From Hydractinia symbiolongicarpus (taxonomy: Eukaryota > Cnidaria > Hydrozoa > Anthoathecata > Hydractiniidae): a DNA stretch of 64,000 nt. The translations under genes were made by a program, and so were the position numbers. Location of the stretch: positions 18,152,851 through 18,216,850 of the forward strand of contig NC_079877.1 in NCBI RefSeq assembly GCF_029227915.1, given 5' to 3'. Under the pieces are notes generated by a model. That model was not told where the DNA came from. It saw only the letters and a program-made list of their open reading frames with translations, and made no database searches. This document shows positions 10,466 to 20,500 of the stretch, in pieces. Positions within the stretch are counted from its first letter, which is position 1. Every line of letters begins with the position of its first letter.

Positions 10466-11585
10466 CTTTATTATATACACAGTTTTTTGAAAAATGGTGC
10501 TCTGGTATTTGCTCAATTTTTTTTGCCGAGCAAGTTGGGAATTTCCCTCTACTCAACTTGCGCATGCGTTGGGGGCTCATTTGTTGTATGTTAGGGAACT
10601 TACCTTGTTAAGTATGACTAAGCACTGATGCTACTGCGCATGTGTTGAATGATAGGGATATTTGCTGATGGTCAGCGGTATTTTGTGCCATGGCGCGTGA
10701 TGAAAAGTTGTGACGTCACAAACGTTTTGTGTATGATATTTTTTATGAGAGTTTGACCGTAAGAATTGGGAAAGTGTGGTTATAAACCCTCCCTAGAACT
10801 ACTACTATAAGTGTGCTAAATTTGATTCAATTTGGACAAGCCTGTGGAAAGTTGTTGAGGGGGGCGGATTTTCTTAACATCTCCAAAGAAAGAAGGTACA
10901 TTCCGGCTTCCTTTGTTGAAGCCTATTTGTAAACTTTGTTCTAATAAATAGGAATATATTAGTGTTTTATGTTAGATACTATCAATGTGGTAATACTTTG
11001 ATTAAACAAATTTGCGACTACACACATTTTTATTGAAATCGTGAAAACCTTCATGGTGGAATTAAAGATGGCCAAAAAGTAAGCACGAATAGTTGCAGGA
11101 AAATTGCAAACAAGCAGGAAATAAAGAGAAAAGAAATGTAATATTGCGAATACCCGTTCTTGTTTAAAAAATTCGGAATTATTTTCCCCGTCCGGTTCCG
11201 GCACCCTGGCAAGAATCCATATGAGATCGGCCGCCCCCCCCCCCCCCCCAAATATCCTCTGACTTGTTCTTCCGAAACTGTTGAGTGCAACATCAGCCAT
11301 TATAAAGGTGTTTGAAAAAGTTTTACAGTCTGATGAGGGGAAAAAGCCCTTGAATTCGAAGGATATTGTCATGAATTGTCTTGATGCAATAACATTACTC
11401 GGTTCAGTCAATACAGACCCAAATAATAAAAAAACAAAATGTTCGCACCACTCTGAACCCTCAATAGCGAGCTTAAGAAATAACGACGGCGGTATTCTAA
11501 GACGGCATTCCGAAATAGTTTACCCTTCAGGGGAAGTCCCTCATAATCACCATCCATTAGTTGCCGTCCATGCTGAAACTCCAAA

Positions 11586-12534
11586 ATGGCTGCTGAATCG
11601 TGCTCCAAGAAATCGTAAGTTTATTCTTTTGTGCATTATTGGGTAGGAAAATAATGATAAATATAGCAACGAGAATGAATAACCAATACAATATAAATAG
11701 ATGGATGGATGGATGGATGGATGGATGGATGGATATGCATATTTTACATGGCTAGCCTCACAAATATCGGGGGATATATACTGCAAGCAGCAAATAAAAG
11801 CTAGCTAGGTATATTTTTGAAAATTTGTCTTTCTTTATACAGTAGCTTAATGGAAGCTTTTTATATATTAAGTAGTCCAATGGTATGGAATGGTGAGAAG
11901 GATGTGTTGCTATGTAGGGAGATGCTGGTAGTAGAGCCATACAAATTCAAGGAAAAAACAAGAGAAAGAGGACAAGCATGGACTAAAATTAGTGATAACA
12001 TTAACCTTATACCTGGATTCAGTACTAACATGAGAGCTGTAAGAGAACCTTTCAAGTTGCTAGAAACCCGATATAAAAAAAAGAATAATGCTGAACTGAA
12101 AGCCACAGGAATAAGTCCTGAAATATCTGAGCTAGATACATTGTTAGAAGAAATAATATCTCGGATGAAAGATCCTTTGAGTATGGTAATAAAAAAAAGA
12201 ACAGGATGAGAAAAGATTAGGGGAGGATATACGCCTACAGGCTTTGGAAACATTTGCCGAAACACCCTCGAGAAAACCGGAAGATTTACCTTGTAAAAAG
12301 AGACAAAGAACTTCAGGTAGTGAAATAGTTTCTTTTCTGAGAGAAAGAATGGCAAACGAAGAAGCCATCCGGGAAAGAGAATTGCAGTTAAAGAAAAAGG
12401 AGCTAGAAAATCAGAAAAAGTTACAAGAAAGTGTAAATCAAAACCAAAATAACATGATGGCAATGATGAACAATTTTATGCAACAATTGCAGCAAATTAC
12501 AGCTGGATTTATGCAAGCCCAGTCTGCATAAAAA
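11586..12534 (+). pseudogene. Harbinger Myb/SANT-like accessory protein, two exons, frameshifted
   Basis: Exon 1 runs from ATG 11586 to 11614 (MAAESCSKKS, donor GTAAGT). Exon 2 starts at 11876 with matching phase. Residues after WNGEKDVLLCREMLVVEP form a SANT/Myb-like domain with WTKISDNIN and VREPFKLLETRYKKK, the DNA-binding partner that brings Harbinger transposase to the TIRs. A one-base slip in the A8 run at 12,191-12,198 breaks the frame, after which a Lys/Glu-rich coiled coil and Met/Gln-rich tail continue to the stop at 12,532. The intron holds a reverse-oriented fragment of the SINE and an ATGG microsatellite. Confidence 0.75.
11640..11795 (-). repeat. Reverse SINE 3' fragment with (GGAT)n microsatellite tail
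   Basis: ATGCATATTTTACATGGCTAGCCTCACAAATATCG is the reverse complement of the 3' region of the SINE at 26,200-26,240. A GATG tetranucleotide run (11,700-11,731) marks its 3' tail side. It lies inside the intron of the Harbinger Myb gene, so it is younger than that element. Confidence 0.65.
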
Positions 12535-13074
12535 CAAGCTTTGTATTCCCTTTTAGAAAAAAAATTTAAGTGAAAACTATCAACTTTTATAAAGAGAAAG
12601 AGATGTTTATTTTGGTTTTTAGTTTAATTATGTTGTATTTTGGCACTGGCTGCTGAAAAGATTTATTAAAAAAGAGAGATTTATTTTGTTTTTAAAATGT
12701 ATTTTGTTTCTAAGTATGTCAACACTGGCTGTTGAAAAATAATTTTTTTGAGTAGTATATATTATTGTTTTGTTTTAAACTGTTACTTGTTACTTTTCTC
12801 CTTTTGTCCCCCAAGACAACAGTATTTTTTCCAACGAATTGCATTCTTCTGTATAATAATTTATTTTTAGTTGTAATTTATCACTTATACTAGATCAGAG
12901 AAGGGAAAAATTCAAGCTTGTTTCTAAGAAAAATATTCTTCAAGGCTAGGAGGATCTACATTAAAAAACAATGAAGTGTTATTTTTATACAGACATGCAC
13001 GAAAATTATGTGATAAACCACAAACTACATACATCTTGCCAACAGCAACAACAAAGACCTAGCTTCAAATTATT
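12535..13074. other. Spacer between the two convergent Harbinger genes
   Basis: AT-rich, with imperfectly duplicated blocks (GGCACTGGCTGCTGAAAAG near 12,641 and AACACTGGCTGTTGAAAAA near 12,720). It probably holds the 3' untranslated parts of both genes. No ORF. Confidence 0.5.
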
Positions 13075-13764
13075 CTAGAAGTTAACAATAGCAAAGTAGT
13101 TTATTATGTCTCCAAAAAACCACTCCACTGAAATTCGAACTTTACTCATAGATTTGTTAAATTCCTTTTGATCGTTAGTTACATTAGCCCCTTTAAATGG
13201 ACCCAATAGTTGAGGTCTGATAGGATATGCCGGATCGCCATATATACAAAGATTGTGACCATTATGAGTAGCAGCTTTGATAAATTGCATCAGCATATTC
13301 AGCTAGTCTATTGGGAGCTAACCAATTTTGATTGAAATCACGAAGTTTGTGAGCAAAATTATTATAAATCCAGTCTAAAATATAATTACTGATCAAGCTT
13401 AATTCAGGAACTGAGCGACCAAAACGTGGTATCATGTCTCCATATCTGCAAGGATAGGCTAATCTCTTCAAAAATATGCATAGTGCTTCGATATTGCTTA
13501 CTTTTGTTCCATTGTAGCACACAACATCAATTGGAATATTCAACAGTTAAGCTAATCTAAGTATATCGTTTTTGAAAAACCTGATTCGGCCAGACACTCT
13601 GCATCACTCATTGAACTTAAAAAAAATGGTTCGTAGTTCCAATATGGAAAGTCAGGATTTGTAGATACATTTAAATCATACAATAATTGAAATTCTATTT
13701 CATCAATGAGTCCTTCGCATAAAGATAACAAAAGCATTTCTCTTACTTCTCTTAGAGCAGCCAT
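13075..13764 (-). pseudogene. HARBI1-type Harbinger transposase (DDE_4), internally deleted
   Basis: The start at 13764 reads MAALREVREMLLLSLCEG and SMSDAECLAESGFSK. The frame then shifts and meets a stop near 13,548, and resumes with a block ending RLAYPCRYGDMIPRFGRSVPEL, the N-terminal region of cnidarian HARBI1-like transposases. It then jumps to IYGDPAYPIRPQLLGPFKG and VRISVEWFFGDI, which hold the third catalytic region (GDPAY plus the later Glu). The segment with the first two catalytic aspartates is missing between about 13,275 and 13,290. The protein would cut and join the TIRs together with the Myb partner at 11586-12534; this copy cannot. Confidence 0.8.
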
Positions 13765-14215
13765 ATTTGTTTACGTTTTCATGAAAAATCTTAACTCAAA
13801 AAAAATAATACGTGAACGTGGACTTCGACGTGTGGAATTTAATTGGGAACGCCGTCCTAGATAATGCCGTCATCTTTTCTTAAGCTCTCTAATACAGGGA
13901 TCTATGTAACCCGAGTAGACCATGCAACGAATTTCTGCTTGGGGATTATTTACAAAAGGGTATGAGAGAAGCCCAGGAAGCCTCAAAGCTTGCCTTGTCC
14001 TCATCCAGTACTTATAGCTACAACAATAGCAGGAAATATCAATCATATCCTTATGTTGGGAGGTTTAGTAAAATCCCTAGCTCAACGATAACATCCAGGA
14101 AAGATAACCGGAATTTTTTAGAGAAGGGGAAGAAACCACAACAAAGTCATCGAAAGCCCTTCAACAGAAGCAGGAAATAACTGCAGCCCTCAATGTAAGT
14201 ACCTATATATTAAAC

Positions 14216-16142
14216 CTTAAAACTAAGCTGGCTGAAAATGTTAAAAATTTTCAGGCTGGTGATATTTCTAGATGTTTGCCTGAATGGAAAGAATTGACAT
14301 CAGACCATGAGGTGTTTTCAACCGTTTCTGGTCTAAAATAGAATTTGAGGAACCACCAGAACCTGGTAATGTTGAAAGCATGAACTGTTCTTTCTCTGCT
14401 GATGAAAACAAATTTATCAAATCAGAGATCACCAGGTTTCTTAAAAAAGGAGTAAGCATACAAAGTTTTCATGTAGCTGGAGAGTTTATCTCCTATTTTT
14501 CTCACTCCAAAGCCTGGTGGTTCATTCAGACTCATTTTGAATTTAAAAAAGCTTAATAGTTATATGCCATATATACATTTTAAAATAGACACAATTTCTT
14601 CAGTTTTGAAATTAGTTACAAAAAACTGCTTTATAGCAAAAATTGATCAAAGATGCTTATTACTCTGTTCATATAGATGACGAATATCAAAAATTCTTAA
14701 AGTTTTATTATGATGGTGTGTTATACCAGTTCACTTGTCTCCCTAATGGTTTGTGTTCTGGACCACGAAAATTTACGAGGCTTCCTAAACCACCTCTTGC
14801 TGTCTTAAGATCACCCCAGTGCTTGGTTTCAGGTTATATTGATGACCTTATCACCATGCACACATGTGACAATGGCTGCTTTGTAAACATAAAGAGAATT
14901 GTATCTTTATTAGGAGAATTTGGATTTTCTGTACATCCCGATAAATCACATTTTCTCCCCACTCAAACCTTAGAATACCTTGGTTCAATCATCGATTCAG
15001 TCAATACGAGAGTGTATTTAACTGACTCAAAAAAGAAAAGCACCAAGTAATATTGTCAAAACTTGTCTGCTACTAACAAAGTTAGTCTAAGGCAAATTGC
15101 CCAGCTTCTTGGTATCTTCAGCTATAGTTTTCATGCTGTGTTATTTGGAAAACTTCGTTATAGAGATTTCGAACGTCTGAAGATAGACTCATTAAGAAAA
15201 AACTACGGCAATTTTGATTCATACACTACTTTGTCTGCTAATGCAATAGGAGATATACAGTGCTGGTGTGACAATATTACCTCATCATACAATCCTATGT
15301 CATTTGGTAACCCCACAATGACTATTTCCACTGATGCTTCTAAGCTTGGGTTGGGTGCAGTATGTTCTAACTCACAAACTGGTGGCTTATTCTCAGAAGT
15401 TGAGTCTGAGCAGCATATAAATGTATTAGAGCTGAAAGCTATTCTTTCTGGACTGAGGTCATTATGTGACTCAGTTTTCAACACCCACATCAAAGTATTG
15501 TGTGATAATACAACAGCTGTACATTGCATAACCAACATGGGTAGTTGTCGTTCTATCCCTTGTGACATTGTTGTCAAGCACATTTGGGATTGGGCCATTA
15601 GATATGACAATTGGCTTAATATCTCACACATTCCAGGGCTTCCTAATGTAGAAGCTGATGTAGAATCTAGGAAGCATGAAATTAAAACAGAATGGAAATT
15701 GAGTGAAAAGATCTTTCTGGACTTTGTTTCACACTTTCAATTTTTCCCTGATATTGATTTATTTACCAGTAGAATCAATACTCAATTGGCTACATTTGTT
15801 TCATATAGACCACACCCTTGTGCTACACTTGTAAATGCTTTCACTTTTAATTGGCATGGTCAAAAAGTCTTATTGCTTTCCGCCTTTCGTCTGTGTAGGT
15901 GCGTTCAAAAAGCAATTCAGGACAAAATTGAAGGCTTGATTGTTGTACCAAATTGGCCAAATCAAATATGGTATCCATTACTTCTCCAGGTTGCTGTTAC
16001 AAATCCTTATGTAATTTTACCTTCTAGGGAGCAGCTATTTCTTCCAAATCAACCGTCGTTACTTCATCCACTACACAAGAACCTGGAGCTTCTTGCAGTG
16101 TTTATTCGAACCTCATTGTTCAATTTGATGTTTCTAACAAGG
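14216..16142 (+). pseudogene. DIRS reverse transcriptase and RNase H, frameshifted
   Basis: Starting after GDISRCLPEWKELT (14,250s), the DIRS RT blocks appear in changing frames. They are EFISPIFLTPKPGG-type motifs near 14,480-14,530, then DAYYSVHIDDEYQKFLKF, CLPNGL..GPRKFT and the catalytic SGYIDDL (about 14,832-14,852). After a break near 15,050 an intact 360-codon stretch (15,063-16,142) contains the RNase H domain: STDASKLGLGAV supplies the first Asp, NVLELKAI the Glu, LCDNTTAV the next Asp, and HIPG..NVEAD the last. A connection domain (DLFTSRINTQL, VPNWPNQIW) typical of DIRS follows. YIDD in place of YADD is normal for DIRS. Confidence 0.85.
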
Positions 16143-16857
16143 TAAAGTCTTTTCTTATTAAATCATGGACTTCTGGAACAAGGAAGCAATATGCACCTTA
16201 TATCAAGAAATGACTTGAATATTGCAGCACCAAAAACCTTGATCCAACCTCAGCTCCTACAGTTGCAGGTGCAGATTTTTTAGCTCAGTTATTTTACTCC
16301 ACCAAGTTAGAATACTCTGCTTTGAATACAGCCAGATTTGCTCTATCATCTATACTCAAACCTGACCATGGGATAACGTTTAGCAAACAAACTATAATCA
16401 AACGTTTATTGCGTGGCATTTTCAAGGAACGAATAACTCTTCCTCGATATACAATCACTTTTGATGTGGATGTCGAGTTGAGGTACCTTGACTCTTTGCC
16501 ATCACCAGAAGAGTTATCTTTACAATGATTAACGCAACTTTTAGCTGTCTTGATGTGTGTTCTTAGTGGTCAACGATCACACTCAGTGTTTTATCTTTAG
16601 ATAGTTTGCATCAGAAAAATGAAAAATGTGTTTTCTTTATTCACAGTTTACTTAAACAAAGTAGACCGACAAATCACCAGAAACCATTGGAATTTCTTGC
16701 ATATCCCACTAACAGGAAAGCCTGTGTTGTGCAAAACCTTACAGAATACCTTGCTAGAACTAATGGTCTACGCAACAATGAGAAAAGGCTTTTCATAAGT
16801 TATGTTTCACCCCACAAAGGTGTACTGTGCTTGTTTAATTTAGTGAATTTTTGTTAA
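16142..16857 (+). pseudogene. DIRS tyrosine recombinase, truncated
   Basis: The SAM-like N-terminal core reads SWTSGTRKQYAPYIKK, FLAQLFYSTKLEYSALNTA and HPLVxRLLRG-like KRLLRGIFKE. Then comes the first catalytic Arg in LSGQRSHS (about 16,565-16,590), where DIRS usually has TGQR. The following strand segment (PLEFLAYP, VVQNLTEYLARTNGLR, LFISYVSPHKG) is present, but the sequence ends before the HxxR and Tyr motifs. At least two in-frame stops or shifts occur (16,211 and 16,527-16,605). This enzyme would integrate circular cDNA. Confidence 0.75.
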
Positions 16858-16903
16858 CGAATGATTTCACGTAATTTCATCGTCGCTTAGGTTTCTTGTC
16901 TGT

Positions 16904-17427
16904 TACTCTTTTGTGCTTAATTGTAGGGGAGGGTCGAATAAGCAGGGGGGGGGGGGGGGTGGTGGGTACTCCGGGGAAAATTTCTTAAAGTGGGGGGGGG
17001 GTCATAATATAATGATGATGGGGGTATTACGAAATTTTCTGTAAAATGGGGGAGGGAGGGGGATAAAACGACTAACTTTAAATAAACTAACAGTAGTGAA
17101 ACAACTAAAAATAAAGATAACAATGCTTTTGACATGTATAAAGATTAAACTGTGCTGACCTTTTGTTGATATTTGTTTTTTTAAACCTGTAAATAGTATT
17201 TGTTCTTGAGATTTGTTCCAAAGAGAGTTGTGTTTTGTTTATAAGAAAAGATGCTGCTTTGTGATATCCAAAAAACTTATTATGGGGGGGGGGGGTGATA
17301 ATAAAATGAGGTGGGTCTCATTCTCAAATTTCAATAAAATGGGGGGTCATTATAAAATGATTTTAGGGGTGAAAAATTCGAAAAAGTGCAACTTGACCCC
17401 CCCCCTACAATTAAGCACAAAAGAGTA
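16904..17427. mobile_element. Foldback element with 24-bp or longer TIRs and long G-runs
   Basis: TACTCTTTTGTGCTTAATTG plus TAGGGG at 16904-16929 is matched inverted at 17402-17427. The interior has no gene but carries runs of 8 to 14 G on the plus strand (16947-16960, 16992-17000, 17284-17297 and others) next to ATAATAAAATG-like repeats, and a C9 run at the right end. The structure is that of a short non-autonomous inverted-repeat element; G-quadruplex formation is plausible. It directly follows the truncated DIRS. Confidence 0.75.
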
Positions 17428-17568
17428 TTTGTCGTTGATTTCAAAGACACTGAACTTTTATGATAATACAACACAACATCCAGTAAGAAAATAAAAATGC
17501 GAATAATAATTAATTTTATATTTCACTCGGCAACACCGCAAAACAAAACGCAATAAACTGAGCGTAGC

Positions 17569-20500
17569 CTATGTTTTAACCTTTAAAAACAGTTTCGTTA
17601 CATGCTGATCAAATTCATTAATAGCTGAGTTGATTTGCGCGTCCAGTTTTTCTTCGTACTCCATTTCGTTGTGCAAAAAATTAGACATGTAATAAGGATA
17701 CTTCTTCATCTAAATAAGTGATAGATAATAGTTAAATGAAATAAGTACTAAACAATTTGCATAATAATCTTACACAGGTAAACAATGACTAAAAAATTCT
17801 TGGAGGGGAGGAGGGGGACTTTTTTCCCCCTAGTAGGTAAACAATGTTTGAGAAAAAGTGCAAAAAAATCAATTGCTTATAAAAAAAAACGTAAATTCTT
17901 GCCAGTTGTCACATTTATATCGGAAATACATGATCAGTTTCGACTGACAGTTTCATTATATTTTATAATGATTTTCTTTCACGCTGGAGAACGTGCTGGC
18001 ATAAGTAGAAGGTTCACAAAAAGGAAGAATGATAAAAGAAACGTGCACACAAAAAAACTTCAAGAATGAAAATTTTTCTTACATTGTGGGAAGACGGTGC
18101 CATATTTTCAAAGTTGTCGTTTTGAATCAAATTGTCTGCTTCTGTGAAAAAAAAATGATCAGTTTTCATTGTAATTTTTGATTAAAAAAAAACAGAATTG
18201 GTTAATACAACTACTAACCCGACAGGTTACAAGTGTGTGAAACTTTATCACTATCAATATCGTTATCGTCAGGACCTATATCGTACACGCTGTTGTAAAC
18301 CTTAAAGATTAAAATTACGAGTTGGTTAAATTCAGCCATCCCGTAACAGCATTTTGTTGAAAGATAATTTTGTGTTAAGAGCTACTTACATATTTTTGTT
18401 TATGGTAAAGGAGGCTTCGCAAATGATCATTTTCCAGCCGCAATGCTTCCATTTGTGCGTCAAAAATCTGGATCATGAAATGTAAAATATTATATAATGA
18501 ACATATAAGAATTCAGTGATTGCAGATTGTTATAAGTAAAGCTTAATAAAAGATATTCAAAAATCACATACTTTCCTTTCAATATTATTTATTTCATTTG
18601 CCTTTTTGCTGTCCATTTTTTCCAGTAGTTTTGTTTTTTTATTTAATTGCATCTGATAATTCAGCAGTTGTTGCTAAAAGTAATAAGAAAACCATCCGGT
18701 TTGATCACACATTCGTATTGTATACATACTTTATACTTAAATATTGTATTGATTATGTTTATATATCTTGTATCTATGACAACATTGTTTTAATTTGTAC
18801 ACATACACATGGATGTCCAAGTTTTACCATAATATATTGTCAATCGAATTTCTAATGTCTTATGTAAAAATAACAAGAACTGAAGCGGTTCAAACACTCA
18901 CACAACACTATGATGATAAATAATTAAAATGTATTTATTAAAATATAAAATATACAATGATAAAATTTGGTATAAAATATTAAGGCACAAACTTAGAGAA
19001 AGAGATGATGGTAAATTGAATCATATTAAAAGTTGTGAATATTTTTCGATAACTGAGATATGGCTGGAGAGCACACAACGCAATTTCGAACATCATAACA
19101 TTGTCATCATACAGTAAATCAAAACAATCATTTCAAGACAATGGACACCTTATTTCATGCGAGATTTCTCGAAATTCGAATAGAATATATATCTACCAGT
19201 TTTATTATTTTGGTATACTATATAAAGCTACACGATCAATATAGCGCGCTATTTGTGGTGGCTTTGATTTTGATACTATTCGCGCCCCTTTTAACTTTTC
19301 GTTACCACTATGAGAGAACGCAGCCCATACCAAATCACAAATTTCTACGAATGTGTGAAAAAAAAATCAAATAACTTTTCTGTTAACTAGGTTTTTCTAA
19401 CTACCTGACATGAAATTTAAGAAAGTATGAAAAAGTCACGGATTTTCTAGGTTTACTCGAAACTCTGCATGATCAAATGAAACCAAAAAAATGTTTTCTA
19501 AAAATAGTATTTAAAAAAGGTACCCAGTTCAAAATCGAAAAGAAGTTAAAAGTCATAACTTAAAGCATAAATTTGTACAGGTTTCAAAACTATAAAACTA
19601 CAAAAGCTATAACTATAAGGTTTTATAAAAAGGTGGAAAGAAAAACAAAAATCACGAAAATTTAGAAGCTGAATATTTTTAACTAGTCGTCAACCTGTGG
19701 AAAAATCAGGTTTTGTGATAAGATAATATGTTTATACACTATTTAGCTTAAACAATAAACCTTGTCAACTGTTATATTTGTCGCTTCCATTACTCCTTTC
19801 GTCTAGTCACTTTACATTGTATTTCTTCCAATTTCTCTGAGCCGGATAAAGCAATCAGTCGCAAACCTATCTTACGTTTTATTTAGACTTTTGCTTTGTT
19901 TTTTGCGAACAAATCTTGTCAAAATTTATAATCTGTTGAAAATGATTTATCGGTGCCTTTAAAAACAGCTAAATTCAGGAAGATAAAAACTGATTATAAA
20001 TAAAAAAATAATTTTTTCACTTATTATCTAACAAGTTTAAAAACCTAATATAACAATTGCTCTGCGATTCTTGTTTTAACATTTACGCTGTAGGGAGGAT
20101 TAAACCAAATTATATTTATTTTTCTGTTTTTTTTCTGTTAATGTTTTTTCATTCCAGGCTATTGGAACTTGTTTAATAATTAAATGTAATTGGTTTCGTC
20201 ATTAGGTTTACGGTAACATTTATAGGTTCCGTTGTTTAAGTTGAAAGTACAGTCCAAATAATTTACTATTTTCATGTTACTCTAAATTATTGATAATACA
20301 GTCTTTAAATGTTTTTTGGTTGTCTTTTTTTCCACTTTTCTGCTCAAAAAAACAATAACAATATCGCTTTTTTTGTATTTCCTTGCTACATTAGTATGTA
20401 CGTTTCAGCACCATCATATGCGCCAATTGTAACGTCAAATAAACCACTGTGCGATTTTATCCATCTGTCATTACCGTTAAACAGTAAAGATTTTTAATTT

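Larger units (their letters stand above)
8100..10520. mobile_element. Polinton/Maverick-type relic (virus-like DNA element), internally deleted
   Basis: Short cysteine-rich and small ORFs on the plus strand (8118-9464) face a minus-strand ORF resembling the N-terminal and exonuclease region of the large cnidarian Polinton-type DNA polymerase B proteins (9584-10465). The convergent genes end on either side of a short AT-rich spacer with an inverted repeat (TTTTATAGGCCCTACAAGGCCTATAAAA at 9477-9504), which could serve both 3' ends. No integrase, capsid or ATPase ORF is present, so most of the element is missing. A second relic at 60.6-61.7 kb shares the same spacer and parts of the same genes. 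TIRs were not found. Confidence 0.65.
11466..13890. mobile_element. PIF/Harbinger DNA transposon inserted in DIRS gag, AAT target duplication
   Basis: Imperfect TIRs of about 45 bp share GAGCTTAAGAAA, GACGGC and GACGGC-TTCC blocks (11466-11510 against the inverse of 13846-13890). Three bases AAT flank both ends (11463-11465, 13891-13893). The element carries the usual two convergent Harbinger genes: a Myb/SANT protein on the plus strand and a HARBI1-type transposase on the minus strand. Both are broken and the transposase has an internal deletion. It inserted into the DIRS gag after that element was in place. Confidence 0.85.
11290..14180 (+). pseudogene. DIRS gag-like ORF in two pieces around the Harbinger insertion
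   Basis: The left piece (about 11,290-11,465) has the DIRS gag signature DAITLLGS. The right piece (13,891-14,180) has LCNPS..NEFLLGDYLQKGMREAQE followed by a Ser/Arg/Lys-rich tail ending in a stop at 14,180. The LLGD-L-K motif before a basic tail is typical of cnidarian and vertebrate DIRS gag C-termini. Besides the inserted element, a one-base slip in the A7 run near 11,431-11,437 shifts the frame. The gag would package the RNA template. Confidence 0.65.
11200..16857 (+). mobile_element. DIRS-type tyrosine-recombinase retrotransposon, split by a Harbinger element
   Basis: Gag-like, reverse transcriptase, RNase H and tyrosine recombinase remnants occur in DIRS order on the plus strand. The gag is interrupted by the Harbinger element 11466-13890. 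Reading across the insertion (removing the element and one AAT) rejoins the gag frame as RTTLNPQ/YRDLCNPS. The recombinase is cut off near 16,820-16,857 before its final His/Arg/Tyr region. Many frameshifts show that the copy is dead. Terminal and split repeats typical of DIRS were not found; the left limit is approximate. Confidence 0.8.

Noticed and set aside
12144-12463. Long minus-strand ORFs opposite the Harbinger Myb gene
   Set aside because: Antisense of the Lys/Glu coiled coil and SANT region; no independent motif.
15203-15631. 142-codon minus-strand ORF
   Set aside because: Antisense to the DIRS RNase H, whose catalytic motifs are clear on the plus strand.
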